Source: Methylotenera_A sp040079935 (GTDB lineage: Bacteria > Pseudomonadota > Gammaproteobacteria > Burkholderiales > Methylophilaceae). From it: a DNA stretch of 64,000 nucleotides. The stretch is taken from assembly GCA_040079935.1 (NCBI GenBank), contig JBEBJI010000007.1:20733-84732 (forward strand), given 5' to 3'. Position numbers and translations under genes: made by a program. Under the pieces are notes generated by a model. That model worked only from the letters and a program-made list of their open reading frames with translations, was not told the DNA's origin and searched no databases. Of this stretch, positions 7,943-16,214 are shown piece by piece; the first letter of the stretch is position 1, and each line of letters opens with the position of its first letter.

Positions 7943-9169
7943 TTAGCGAATCGAGCTCCAGCTCATGGGGTCGAATGGTTGGCTGTTACGGCGCAATTCG
8001 TAATACAAACCGTTGCTTTCATTGCCGCCACTGTTACCTACTGCGGCAATGGCGTCCCCCGCGTTTACTTCTTCGCCCACTTGCTTCAACATAGCTTGGT
8101 TGTTGCCATACAGACTCATGTAGCCGCTGCCATGGTCAACAATAATCAGGTTACCAAAGCCCCGCATCCAATCTGCAAATACCACGCGACCATCGGCGAC
8201 AGATTTTACATCTACTCCTTCGCCAGCCTTAATAAATAAACCTTTCCAAGTAATGCCAGTATCTTCGCGCGCCGAGCCAAAGCGGTTGGTCACATCGCCA
8301 CGCACGGGTAAACGCAACTTGCCTTTTAGCGTTGCAAAACTGCTACCAGAATAAGCATTGGTGGGCGTAGCTTCGTTGCTGGCAATATTCTCATCGTTGT
8401 CATCAGGTTTTGAAGATTTTTTCTTGGTAGGTTTTTTAGCTTTTTTGGGAATGATTTTGGCCAAACGTTCCACTAAATTAGACAGGTTTTTCTCGTCGCG
8501 TGAAAGTTTTTTAATTTCGCCGCGCTGCGCCAAAATTTGTTTAGAAAGTGATTTCACCACTTTTGATTTTTCTTTTTTCTGCAGTTCCAGCTCTTTCTTT
8601 TCGGCTTCCTGCTTGGCTTTCAGCTCTGCCACTTCTAGCAAAGCAGCCGCAGTTTGGTTGTTTAACTCCTTCACTTTCACCAAATTTTCTTGCATGCCAT
8701 CAATCACTTTAGCGTGTTCTTTGGCTATGTATGAAAAATATTTCACATCGCGCGTAATTTCACTTGGGTTCTTGTTTTGTAGAATCAACTGGGCGTAACT
8801 TTGACCACCATGCATATATTGCTGTCTCAGCAAATTGCTGAGTTGCTGTTGCTGCGCGCTTAAATTTTCATTCAAGCTAAGGGATTGTTTTTTTAGTGAA
8901 TTCAGCGTGTTTTTATTTTTATTTTGCTTTTGTTGAATATCGCGCAATTTTTTGTTGGCGGCACTAATCGCAGTTTCTGAGTCTTTCAGTTCGTCCGTGG
9001 CGTCTTTATGCGCTTCTTGGTTATTATCCAACTCTTTTTTTAATGCTTGAATTTTTTCCTGAATATCGCTCAAGTCTTCTTTAGCCGCGTCTATCTTTTT
9101 AGCCGCAAAACCATTTAAACTAAAACAAACCAAGCCAAACAGCAGCCATTTAATCGTACATTTAAGCAT
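7943..9169 (-). CDS. envC: EnvC-like murein hydrolase activator (degenerate M23/LytM)
   Basis: 408 aa: signal peptide (~1-22), a long coiled coil (~30-230), a Lys-rich linker and a C-terminal LytM domain. The usual zinc ligands are missing: the first-His position is Lys (TWKGLFI) and the HxH motif reads LYYELRR. This is as in E. coli EnvC, which activates AmiA/AmiB amidases at the septum rather than cutting peptidoglycan. The start is the ATG at 9169; an upstream TTG is less likely. It overlaps the gpmI stop, a common gpmI-envC arrangement. Confidence 0.88.
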   Translation of the reverse strand: MLKCTIKWLLFGLVCFSLNGFAAKKIDAAKEDLSDIQEKIQALKKELDNNQEAHKDATDELKDSETAISAANKKLRDIQQKQNKNKNTLNSLKKQSLSLNENLSAQQQQLSNLLRQQYMHGGQSYAQLILQNKNPSEITRDVKYFSYIAKEHAKVIDGMQENLVKVKELNNQTAAALLEVAELKAKQEAEKKELELQKKEKSKVVKSLSKQILAQRGEIKKLSRDEKNLSNLVERLAKIIPKKAKKPTKKKSSKPDDNDENIASNEATPTNAYSGSSFATLKGKLRLPVRGDVTNRFGSAREDTGITWKGLFIKAGEGVDVKSVADGRVVFADWMRGFGNLIIVDHGSGYMSLYGNNQAMLKQVGEEVNAGDAIAAVGNSGGNESNGLYYELRRNSQPFDPMSWSSIR

Positions 9170-10706
9170 CAAATTTTATTAAGCTTTTTCCGGTCATTTC
9201 ATTCGGTTGTGGCACACCCATCATGGCGAGCAGCGTCGGCGCTACGTCAGAAAGTGCGCCAGTGTTGGCGAGCGTGGCTTTGCGTCCGATATAAATAAAT
9301 GGGACCAAGTTGGTGGTATGTTGTGTGTGCAGTTGATTATTCTCATGGTCGTGCATTTGCTCAGCATTGCCGTGGTCAGCAGTAATAATAACCTCCGCCC
9401 CAGTCGATTTTGCAACTTCAACGACGCGACCAATGCAAATATCCAGCGTTTCAATGGCCTTGCAAGCCGCATGGATATTGCCTGTGTGGCCTACCATATC
9501 GCCGTTGGCGTAGTTACAAATAATCGCATTATACTTTTTGCTTTTAATTGCTTCTACCAGTTTATCGGTGACCTCATACGCGCTCATTTCGGGCTGCAAA
9601 TCGTAAGTAGCAACCTTAGGCGAAGGTACCATAATACGATCCTCGCCTTTAAATACGGTCTCTTCACCTCCATTAAAAAAGAAGGTCACGTGCGGGTATT
9701 TTTCGGTTTCAGCGATACGTAATTGTGTTAAATCTAGATTTTGTACGTATTCACCAAAAGTGTTTGGCACGCTGGTTGCCGAAAAAATTGGGGTAGCTTT
9801 TTTCTGATTTTGGTCGTGTTGTGTCAGGGTGAAAAAGTTGGATAACTGCACCACGCGGTCTCTTTCAAAGCCGTCAAATTTTTCATTCAAAATTGCATCG
9901 GTGAGTTGGCGTGCGCGGTCGCTTCTAAAATTCATATATACAACGGCATCGCCATCCTCTAAGCGGGGAGAGGCTTCCAGAGGTGCCTTAATTACTGTGC
10001 ATTTTACAAATTCGTCAGTTTCTTTGCGCGCGTAAGCGTTGTGCAAGGCTTCAGAAGCGGTTGCTTCAGTAAATTCACCTATGCCGTTCACAATCATATT
10101 GTAAGCAGGCGCAACGCGTTCCCAGCGTTTGTCTCTGTCCATGCTGTAAAAGCGTCCAGAAACACTGGCGATTTTACCCACGCCAAGCGCTTTAATTTTA
10201 TCTTCCACCGCTGCAATATAAGGCACTGCGCTAATCGGTGGCGTATCACGACCATCTAAAAACGCATGTATAAAAACGCGCTGTAAGCCTTGCTGGGCAG
10301 CCATTTCAAGCATGCTTAAAATGTGATTAAGGTGGCTGTGCACGCCGCCATCAGACAGCAGCCCAAAAATATGAAGCGACTTATTATTGGCTTTCAGATT
10401 TTGTAGTGCTTGCACCAATGCTTTATTTTTAAAAAATTCTCCGCTGGCAATGCTGTTATTAATGCGCTCAAAATCTTGAAACACGATGCGCCCCGCGCCC
10501 ATGTTTAAATGGCCAACTTCTGAGTTGCCCATTTGGCCGTCTGGTAAGCCGACATAATGCTCGGAGGCGTTAATCAGCATATGCGGATACGATTTATTCA
10601 AGGCGTCCAGATTTGGCGTATTTGCTAGCGCAACGGCGTTGTCAGTCGCATCCTCATTATGACCAAAGCCGTCTAAAATCAACAAAATGACTGGAGTAGG
10701 TTGCAT
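9162..10706 (-). CDS. gpmI: 2,3-bisphosphoglycerate-independent phosphoglycerate mutase
   Basis: 514 aa, the standard length. It interconverts 3- and 2-phosphoglycerate using two Mn2+. It shows the N-terminal LLILDGFGHNE metal site, the phospho-serine motif GQMGNSEVGHLNMG, and the late metal-binding ITADHGNAEQM. Cytosolic glycolytic/gluconeogenic enzyme. Its 3' end overlaps envC, so they form an operon. It is divergent from the rhodanese-grxC-secB group. Confidence 0.97.
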   Translation of the reverse strand: MQPTPVILLILDGFGHNEDATDNAVALANTPNLDALNKSYPHMLINASEHYVGLPDGQMGNSEVGHLNMGAGRIVFQDFERINNSIASGEFFKNKALVQALQNLKANNKSLHIFGLLSDGGVHSHLNHILSMLEMAAQQGLQRVFIHAFLDGRDTPPISAVPYIAAVEDKIKALGVGKIASVSGRFYSMDRDKRWERVAPAYNMIVNGIGEFTEATASEALHNAYARKETDEFVKCTVIKAPLEASPRLEDGDAVVYMNFRSDRARQLTDAILNEKFDGFERDRVVQLSNFFTLTQHDQNQKKATPIFSATSVPNTFGEYVQNLDLTQLRIAETEKYPHVTFFFNGGEETVFKGEDRIMVPSPKVATYDLQPEMSAYEVTDKLVEAIKSKKYNAIICNYANGDMVGHTGNIHAACKAIETLDICIGRVVEVAKSTGAEVIITADHGNAEQMHDHENNQLHTQHTTNLVPFIYIGRKATLANTGALSDVAPTLLAMMGVPQPNEMTGKSLIKFDA

Positions 10707-10838
10707 CGTAAAATCTTTAAAAATTCGAGTGAGAACTCTATTATAATAGGTGCAAGCGAAAAGCGCCTATAATCAGTGCGAGTTGGCTTGAAATTAATAT
10801 AATTAGCGCCATCTATTTAAAAATTACTTAGGAATTAA

Positions 10839-11255
10839 ATGTTTGAATTTGTAAAACACAATGCATTGTTAATTGGCCTAGCAATTGGCTCTGGCTTAGC
10901 TTTGCTGTGGCCGTTATTAAGTCGCGGCGCAAGCGGCGTGCCAAATGTTTCGGCAATGGAGGCGGTCTTGCTGATGAGCCGCAATAAAGCACTGGTGTTG
11001 GATGTGCGCGATCATGCTGAGTTTGCGGCAGGTCATATTCAGGGCGCAAAAAATATCCCTGTGGCAGAGCTGGCGAGCCGTTTAAAAGAAATTGAAAAAT
11101 TTAAGGATAAAACTATCTTGGTGCATTGCCAGCGCGGCATGCGCGCAAAAACCGCTTGCGGCATTTTGCGGGCACAGCAATTCAGCCAGTTACATAATCT
11201 TCAAGGCGGCTTAGATACTTGGGTTGAAGCCAAATTGCCTTTGAATAAAGCCTAA
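10839..11255 (+). CDS. Membrane-anchored rhodanese-like protein
   Basis: 138 aa. A single N-terminal membrane segment (~8-26) is followed by a rhodanese domain with LVLDVRDHAEFAAGHI and an active-site loop HCQRGMRA containing the persulfide Cys. Likely a sulfurtransferase at the inner membrane. It opens the conserved betaproteobacterial/gammaproteobacterial run rhodanese-grxC-secB-gpsA, 4 bp before grxC. The sulfur acceptor is unknown. Confidence 0.9.
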   Translation: MFEFVKHNALLIGLAIGSGLALLWPLLSRGASGVPNVSAMEAVLLMSRNKALVLDVRDHAEFAAGHIQGAKNIPVAELASRLKEIEKFKDKTILVHCQRGMRAKTACGILRAQQFSQLHNLQGGLDTWVEAKLPLNKA

Positions 11256-11259
11256 AATC

Positions 11260-11517
11260 ATGCCTAAAGTACTCATGTATTCGACGGCTGTTTGCCCGTA
11301 TTGCATCAATGCGGAGCGTTTGTTGGCGAGCAAAGGTGTGACGGAAATTGAAAAAATTCGCGTCGATTTACATCCAGAACACCGCATTGAAATGATGCAA
11401 AAAACAGGTCGTCGTACTGTGCCACAAATTTATATTGATGATCGACATATTGGCGGTTTTGAAGAATTGCGTGCACTAGATTTAGAAGGTGGGCTTGAGC
11501 CGCTATTGGTAAAGTAA
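11260..11517 (+). CDS. grxC: Glutaredoxin 3
   Basis: 85 aa, dithiol glutaredoxin with the active-site CPYC (residues 12-15), the cis-Pro motif RTVPQIYID and the glutathione-binding GGFEELRAL. It reduces disulfides and mixed glutathione disulfides in the cytosol. Tight spacing with the rhodanese gene indicates cotranscription. Confidence 0.95.
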   Translation: MPKVLMYSTAVCPYCINAERLLASKGVTEIEKIRVDLHPEHRIEMMQKTGRRTVPQIYIDDRHIGGFEELRALDLEGGLEPLLVK

Positions 11518-11612
11518 ATGCGCTAAATAGCAAGTTTTGCGTGAATGTAATGAATATCGCACAATAAAAAGTTAGAATAGCGTTTTTAAATTAGTATAAA
11601 TTAGGGTTTGAT

Positions 11613-12110
11613 ATGGCAAAAGACAAAAAAACCGCTGCAGAAGAAACAGCGCCAGCAGCAGAAAATGCACAGCCAGGGTTTGGCATCGAGAAATTATATG
11701 TAAAAGATGCATCAATTGAAGTACCAAATGCGCCACAAATTTTTACCGAGCGCACCGCGCCGCAAGTTAGTGTGGAGATTGGCAATTCAGGACAAAGGTT
11801 AGAGCAAGGCGTATTTGAGGTAGCTGTAAAAGTAACAGTAACAGCAAAAATCGGCGAAAAAACTGCATTTTTGGTGGAAGTTACGCAAGCTGGGATCTTT
11901 GCGATTCGCAATGTGCCAGATGAGAATTTGGAAATTATTATCGGGGTAACTTGCCCGAACATCTTGTTCCCATATGCGCGAGAAGCGGTTTCTGACATGG
12001 TGACTCGTGCTGGTTTCGCGCCAGTCTTATTGAACCCAATTAATTTCGAAGCTTTGTTTATGCAACAAAAGCAGCAGCAAGCTGAAAATGCAGGCGTTAA
12101 ACCAAATTAG
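11613..12110 (+). CDS. secB: Protein-export chaperone SecB
   Basis: 165 aa tetrameric chaperone that keeps preproteins unfolded for SecA. It contains the family landmarks IEKLYVKDASIEVPNAP near the N-terminus, VTQAGIFAI in the middle, and CPNILFPYAREAVSDMV and GFAPVLLNPINFEALF at the C-terminus. The N-terminal ~22 residues are a Lys/Glu/Ala-rich extension. Located in the normal context before gpsA. Confidence 0.97.
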   Translation: MAKDKKTAAEETAPAAENAQPGFGIEKLYVKDASIEVPNAPQIFTERTAPQVSVEIGNSGQRLEQGVFEVAVKVTVTAKIGEKTAFLVEVTQAGIFAIRNVPDENLEIIIGVTCPNILFPYAREAVSDMVTRAGFAPVLLNPINFEALFMQQKQQQAENAGVKPN

Positions 12111-12138
12111 TTTTTTTAAGCATCTACAAATACCAGAC

Positions 12139-12579
12139 ATGGCAAAGGTTTTGATATTAACCTTGAGTCTGGTTTTTTCTTGTTCTGCGTCGGCTTTAGA
12201 TTTTCGGTCAGTAGCGCCTGCTAAAGCTGTTTTATACGATGCGCCTTCTAAAGAAGCCAATAAGCTATACATATTGAGCAGTGGCTATCCTGTTGAAATC
12301 ATTGTGAATTTGGGCGATTGGTTGAAGGTGCGCGATCAACAGGGCGGTTTGAGTTGGATAGAAAGCAAATATTTAAGCGCCAAGCGCACTGTAATTGTGA
12401 TGGAAAACTCTGAGATTAAGTCTGCAGAAAGTGCCAGCGCGCCTTTACTTGCAACGGTAGAAAAAGATGTGACCCTAGAAATGCTGTCACCTATTATCAA
12501 AAACGGTTGGGTGAAAGTTAAGCACCGCGATGGCATTATTGGTTTTGTGCAGGCCAGCGCGCTATGGGGTGCAAACTAA
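12139..12579 (+). CDS. Exported bacterial SH3-domain protein
   Basis: 146 aa with a signal peptide (MAKVLILTLSLVFSCSASA) if the ATG at 12139 is used. A longer frame would start inside secB at 12088 and add a non-signal extension, so 12139 is preferred. Two SH3b-like units follow (LYDAPSKEANKLYILSSGYP, then the ENSEIKSAESASAPLLATVE unit), with GDWLKVRDQQGGLSWIESKY typical of SH3_4. Probably a periplasmic protein binding cell wall. It sits between secB and gpsA, as in many betaproteobacteria. Confidence 0.85.
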   Translation: MAKVLILTLSLVFSCSASALDFRSVAPAKAVLYDAPSKEANKLYILSSGYPVEIIVNLGDWLKVRDQQGGLSWIESKYLSAKRTVIVMENSEIKSAESASAPLLATVEKDVTLEMLSPIIKNGWVKVKHRDGIIGFVQASALWGAN

Positions 12580-12596
12580 TGAGTGGTGCAAATTAA

Positions 12597-13586
12597 ATGG
12601 CTAAAGTAGCGGTTTTAGGCGCCGGCGCCTGGGGCACGGCGCTGGCTATGCATATCAGCAATAAGCACAATGTCTCACTTTGGGCGCGCAATGCAGGCCA
12701 CGTTTCTGGTATGCGCAAATCGCGCGCAAATCCGCTCTACTTGGGCGATTTTCAATTTCACGATAATTTGCAGGTTGAAGACGATTTAGGTGCGGCAATT
12801 CATGGAGCAGATTTGATTTTGTCGGTAGTTCCAACTGCAGGTTTTCGTGGCATATTAAAACAAATCAAAGCGTTAAAATCTACTCAACCGATTATTTGGG
12901 CGCATAAAGGCCTAGAGCCTGAAACAGCAAAGTTGCCGCACGAGGTTGCGCTAGAGGAATTAGGAAATGAGCAAAAATGGGGTGCCTTATCAGGACCAAG
13001 TTTTGCGGCTGAGTTGGTGCGCGGCCTGCCAACCGCAGTTACGCTGGCTTCCAGCGATGCTGATTTTGCATTGCACGCGGCCAATTTAATTCATGGCAAT
13101 AATTTGCGCGTTTATAATAGTGCTGATGTGATTGGCGTTTCAGTTGGTGGCGCACTTAAAAATGTTATGGCGATTGCCGCGGGCATCTCAGACGGTATGG
13201 GTTTTGGCAACAACGCGCGCGCAGCTTTGATTACGCGAGGACTCGCAGAGATTACGCGGTTTGGCGTTGCGCTAGGCGCAAAAACTGAAACTTTTATGGG
13301 CTTGGCTGGGGCAGGTGATTTAATTTTAACCTGTACAGGTCAATATTCGCGTAATCGAGAGGTTGGCCTGCAACTGGCTTCTGGCAAGGCTTTAGAGGAT
13401 GTGCTAAAAGGCTTGGGTCATGTCGCAGAGGGCGTGAACACTGCGCGCGAAGTCATGCGCCGCGCGGATGCTATGAAGATTGATATGCCGATTACTTATG
13501 AAGTCAATCAAGCGCTTACGCGTGGGAAATCCGCACGCGAGGCGGTGATGGATTTGCTCGGCCGCGAACAAAAATCTGAAGTATAG
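12597..13586 (+). CDS. gpsA: Glycerol-3-phosphate dehydrogenase [NAD(P)+]
   Basis: 329 aa, reduces dihydroxyacetone phosphate to sn-glycerol-3-phosphate for phospholipid synthesis. It has the Rossmann motif GAGAWGTALA, the GPSFA loop, the catalytic Lys in GALKNVMAIAAG, and C-terminal substrate-binding NTAREV. The last ~50 codons are partly duplicated 640 bp downstream as a decayed copy (see 14222-14371). Confidence 0.97.
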   Translation: MAKVAVLGAGAWGTALAMHISNKHNVSLWARNAGHVSGMRKSRANPLYLGDFQFHDNLQVEDDLGAAIHGADLILSVVPTAGFRGILKQIKALKSTQPIIWAHKGLEPETAKLPHEVALEELGNEQKWGALSGPSFAAELVRGLPTAVTLASSDADFALHAANLIHGNNLRVYNSADVIGVSVGGALKNVMAIAAGISDGMGFGNNARAALITRGLAEITRFGVALGAKTETFMGLAGAGDLILTCTGQYSRNREVGLQLASGKALEDVLKGLGHVAEGVNTAREVMRRADAMKIDMPITYEVNQALTRGKSAREAVMDLLGREQKSEV

Positions 13587-13594
13587 TTGTTCTC

Positions 13595-14017
13595 TCAAGT
13601 AGCTTTAGACTTGCGACGATCTCTTCTAATGCGCTTATTTTCTTGTTCCGCTATAATTTGGCTTGCCGCGGCTTTTATCATAGTTCTTCGATCGCCCCTT
13701 CGGCGGTCTTCGTAACGTGCAAATTTGCACTCACATTCTTTCGAGTTGTTACAGCCCGAAAGTGGCAGCATGGGGGCCTCATTCATTAGCAAGCGCTTAG
13801 ATTTGTATACCCCGACGGCTTTGCATGGCATAAGACCAGTTTTTATCTCTACGCATTTATAGTTCTGAGTTGCTGATTTTGTCTTAGCCCCTTTTTTTGG
13901 ATGGCTTGCTTTTTTAATAGAAGGCACAGATTTTTGTGCGTTTTTTGTTTTCCTCCAGAAGAAATAGCCAGCACTAGCAGCAACTACAATTAAAAATATT
14001 TGAACTGACATAGACAA
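13595..14017 (-). CDS. Small membrane-anchored Cys/Arg-rich protein, copy 1
   Basis: 140 aa with an N-terminal membrane helix (~3-21), a Lys-rich linker and a conserved C-terminal module. The module is C-V-x-x-K, then NEAPMLPLSGC, a CxC pair (ECECKF) and Y-E-D-R-R-x-G-D-R-R. It shares this module with the gene at 14383-14841, so the two are paralogues. The multiple Cys residues suggest metal binding or a redox role, which is inference. It is convergent with gpsA, 8 bp after the gpsA stop. Confidence 0.7.
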   Translation of the reverse strand: MSMSVQIFLIVVAASAGYFFWRKTKNAQKSVPSIKKASHPKKGAKTKSATQNYKCVEIKTGLMPCKAVGVYKSKRLLMNEAPMLPLSGCNNSKECECKFARYEDRRRGDRRTMIKAAASQIIAEQENKRIRRDRRKSKAT

Positions 14018-14221
14018 TCCAGTGTGATAATTTTTCCCACACTATACAACTATTTTTATAGACATACAAAATATTGTGTGAATAGCTACTTTAGATATAT
14101 TAAGTTGTATTAATAAGTATTGATTTAATAGCTGGGTATTGCTTCAGGGGTTGCGAAAATAACACTAATTTATTATTTACCTTTTTTAAAATGCAATTTA
14201 TCGCCTAGCTTCATACAGTAG

Positions 14222-14371
14222 CGTTACGCGTGAGATTATGCGCCGTGCAGATGATATGAAGATTGAAATGACGATAACTTATGAAGTTAATCAAGCGCTT
14301 ACACATGGCAAACTGCTAAAGAAGCGGTGACTGATTTATTGGGGCGCTCGCAAAAAGCGGATGGCATTTAA
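14222..14371 (+). pseudogene. Decayed duplicate of the gpsA 3' end
   Basis: This stretch aligns with the final ~50 codons of gpsA. It encodes TREIMRRADDMKIEM and ITYEVNQALTHGK, then a one-base deletion breaks the frame, and KEAVTDLLGRSQ resumes before a stop. The upstream part of gpsA is absent. It is followed, 11 bp later, by a convergent Cys/Arg-rich gene exactly as intact gpsA is. It is therefore the trace of a tandem duplication of the gpsA-tail/small-gene unit. The preceding ~200 bp (14018-14221) hold nothing recognisable. Confidence 0.85.
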
Positions 14372-14382
14372 AGCTAATAGTA

Positions 14383-14841
14383 CTATCGGTAGGCTCGATA
14401 CTGTGGCAGTAAAAATTCCTGTATAGAAGCTCTTCTGCGGTCTTTGAGTAAACGTTTGTTGGCGTATTTCCTTCTGTTTTTAATCTCTTCCATATTTCTA
14501 CGGTCTTTGCCCATGCGCCTATCATCATATTGCAATAAACTACACTCACATTTTTGCGCAAAACAGCCTTTCAAAGGCAATTTAGGCGCGTTATCAATTA
14601 GTATGGGTTTGGTTTGATATTCAAGCGCGCTTCTACACGAATTAATGCAGGCCTTGAATATCACGCATCTAAATTGTGGTAAAAAAAGTGTAGCGTCAGA
14701 TTCTTTCTCAATAACTTTTTTAAGTTTGGCTTCGGATTTAAAAGAAATCAGCCAGAAGCACACCGCAATCAAAATAATCGCCGCAACTATTAAGTCCATA
14801 ATAGCTAAGTTAGGTAAACCTAGGTTGGGCAAAGTAGTCAT
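14383..14841 (-). CDS. Small membrane-anchored Cys/Arg-rich protein, copy 2
   Basis: 152 aa paralogue of the protein at 13595-14017: N-terminal membrane helix (~12-32), then the same module with CVIFKACINSC, DNAPKLPLKGC, a CxC pair (KCECSL) and YDDRRMGKDRR. A second DRR-type motif (KDRRR) occurs near the C-terminus. The order of cysteines and the NAP-x-LPL-x-GC core are conserved between copies, implying selection on the protein after duplication. Function unknown. Confidence 0.7.
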   Translation of the reverse strand: MTTLPNLGLPNLAIMDLIVAAIILIAVCFWLISFKSEAKLKKVIEKESDATLFLPQFRCVIFKACINSCRSALEYQTKPILIDNAPKLPLKGCFAQKCECSLLQYDDRRMGKDRRNMEEIKNRRKYANKRLLKDRRRASIQEFLLPQYRAYR

Positions 14842-14917
14842 CGAAGCTGTCTTCTACTCTCTTAAACTTGCAAGGGTCTTGTAGATTACCTAAATTGGCA
14901 ACATAAGTCTATAGCCC

Positions 14918-15382
14918 TTACAGCCCATTTTTATAGCCCATTTGTCGCCAAGCTTCGTAAAGCAATACAGCCGCAGAGTTCGATAGATTCAAACTTCTAC
15001 TTTCAGGCAACATTGGTAAGCGTAATCTAAATTCTGGCGCAAATTCATTGCGCATTTCTTCTGGCAAACCACGTGTTTCGGGGCCAAACACAAATACATC
15101 GTCTGCTTTAAAACTTACTTTTGCATAGTTTTGGCTACCTTTGGTGGTGACTGCAAATAGGCGTTTACCTTGCATAGCAACTTTAAAATCTGCCCAGTTT
15201 TTATGCAGCGTTAAATTTGCGTATTCGTGATAATCCAACCCTGCGCGTTTCAGTTGCTTGTCTTCCAGCTTAAAACCTAGTGGCTCAATCAAATGCAAAG
15301 CTGCACCTGTATTGGCACACAGGCGAATGATGTTGCCTGTGTTAGGTGGAATTTCGGGTTCAAAAAGGGCGATATGGAACAT
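14918..15382 (-). CDS. trmL: tRNA (cytidine(34)-2'-O)-methyltransferase TrmL
   Basis: 154 aa SPOUT methyltransferase of the usual TrmL length. Motifs: the N-terminal FEPEIPPNTGNIIRLCANTG, HLIEPLGF, the knot segment FGPETRGLP and the C-terminal RSLNLSNSAAVLLYEAWRQ. It 2'-O-methylates the wobble base of tRNA-Leu. It follows the comF-family gene by 1 bp on the same strand. Confidence 0.95.
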   Translation of the reverse strand: MFHIALFEPEIPPNTGNIIRLCANTGAALHLIEPLGFKLEDKQLKRAGLDYHEYANLTLHKNWADFKVAMQGKRLFAVTTKGSQNYAKVSFKADDVFVFGPETRGLPEEMRNEFAPEFRLRLPMLPESRSLNLSNSAAVLLYEAWRQMGYKNGL

Positions 15383-15383
15383 A

Positions 15384-16124
15384 TTATTTGTGCGGCAAAG
15401 TTCTAGCGATTACCCAGCATTCTACATGGCTTGCGCCTGCTTTTTTGAGTGTTTTTGCGAGTTCGTTCAGGCTGGCGCCTGTAGTCATCACGTCATCGAC
15501 AATGGCGATACGTTTGCCCTGAATTTGATTAAGTTTGCCGCCATATACGCTAAATACGCCTTTGATATTTTTCACGCGCTCTTTCAGCCGTAAACTAGCC
15601 TGAGGCGGTGTGAGTTTTTGCCGAATCGCACTTTTATAATCTAGTTTTTCTTTGCCAAAAACCTTAGCAATTTCAAGTGCTTGGTTAAAGCCGCGCTCTT
15701 TGATGCGTGCGGGGTGCATGGGCATGGGGATAATCAAATCGACAGCTCCAATGTCAACTTTTTCACTTAACATCTGCCCAAAAAATGCATAAAGAGAAAG
15801 CATGTTGCCGTACTTGTAGCGTTGCATCATAGAATCTATCGGAAAATCATACAGAAATACGCTGTGCGTTGCATCAAAATCTGGCGGTGAACTGATGCAG
15901 CTTCCGCAAAGTTGATCGCTAGAAGTCAAGCCGCATTGCGGACAAGATGTTTTTGGATGCCAAGGAAGATCATTTAGACATGCCCTGCAGACCGCATGAA
16001 TATTGCCTCTCAATGCATCACTTTGAGCATCACAAAGCAAGCATTTTTGCTTAAATAATGTATTCACTAAACTGCTAAAATTTAACATATGATTATTTTT
16101 TAACCAATTGTTTAGTAGTTGCAT
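15384..16124 (-). CDS. ComF-family phosphoribosyltransferase-like protein
   Basis: 246 aa with N-terminal zinc-finger cysteines (CLLC, CRAC, CPQC, CGSC) and a PRTase domain carrying IVDDVMTTGAS. ComF proteins are needed for DNA uptake in competent bacteria; in others the gene is retained with unclear function. The start could be the Met at 16088, which better matches typical family N-termini (LVNTLFKQKCLLC). Adjacent to trmL and divergent from bioB, so it may share the intergenic control region. Confidence 0.88.
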   Translation of the reverse strand: MQLLNNWLKNNHMLNFSSLVNTLFKQKCLLCDAQSDALRGNIHAVCRACLNDLPWHPKTSCPQCGLTSSDQLCGSCISSPPDFDATHSVFLYDFPIDSMMQRYKYGNMLSLYAFFGQMLSEKVDIGAVDLIIPMPMHPARIKERGFNQALEIAKVFGKEKLDYKSAIRQKLTPPQASLRLKERVKNIKGVFSVYGGKLNQIQGKRIAIVDDVMTTGASLNELAKTLKKAGASHVECWVIARTLPHK

Positions 16125-16148
16125 AATTTTTACTTTACAGCTTATAAT
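16119..16148 (+). promoter_or_regulatory. Candidate promoter of the bio operon
   Basis: TTGCAT (16119-16124), an 18-bp spacer and a perfect TATAAT (16143-16148) lie ~67 bp before bioB. TATAAT is part of a 19-bp stretch (16142-16160) that also occurs at 7924-7942. No clear BirA-type palindrome was found. Inference from consensus only. Confidence 0.45.
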
Positions 16149-16214
16149 TTAGGTTAAAATAATCAACTAAACTAGTGACTTAACTCGATATTTAGCCACG
16201 TAAAAGGATAGAAC

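Noticed and set aside
16150..16214. BirA operator before bioB
   Set aside because: Only an isolated GGTTAA half-site is visible; its TTAACC partner is ~46 bp away, too far for a BirA site.
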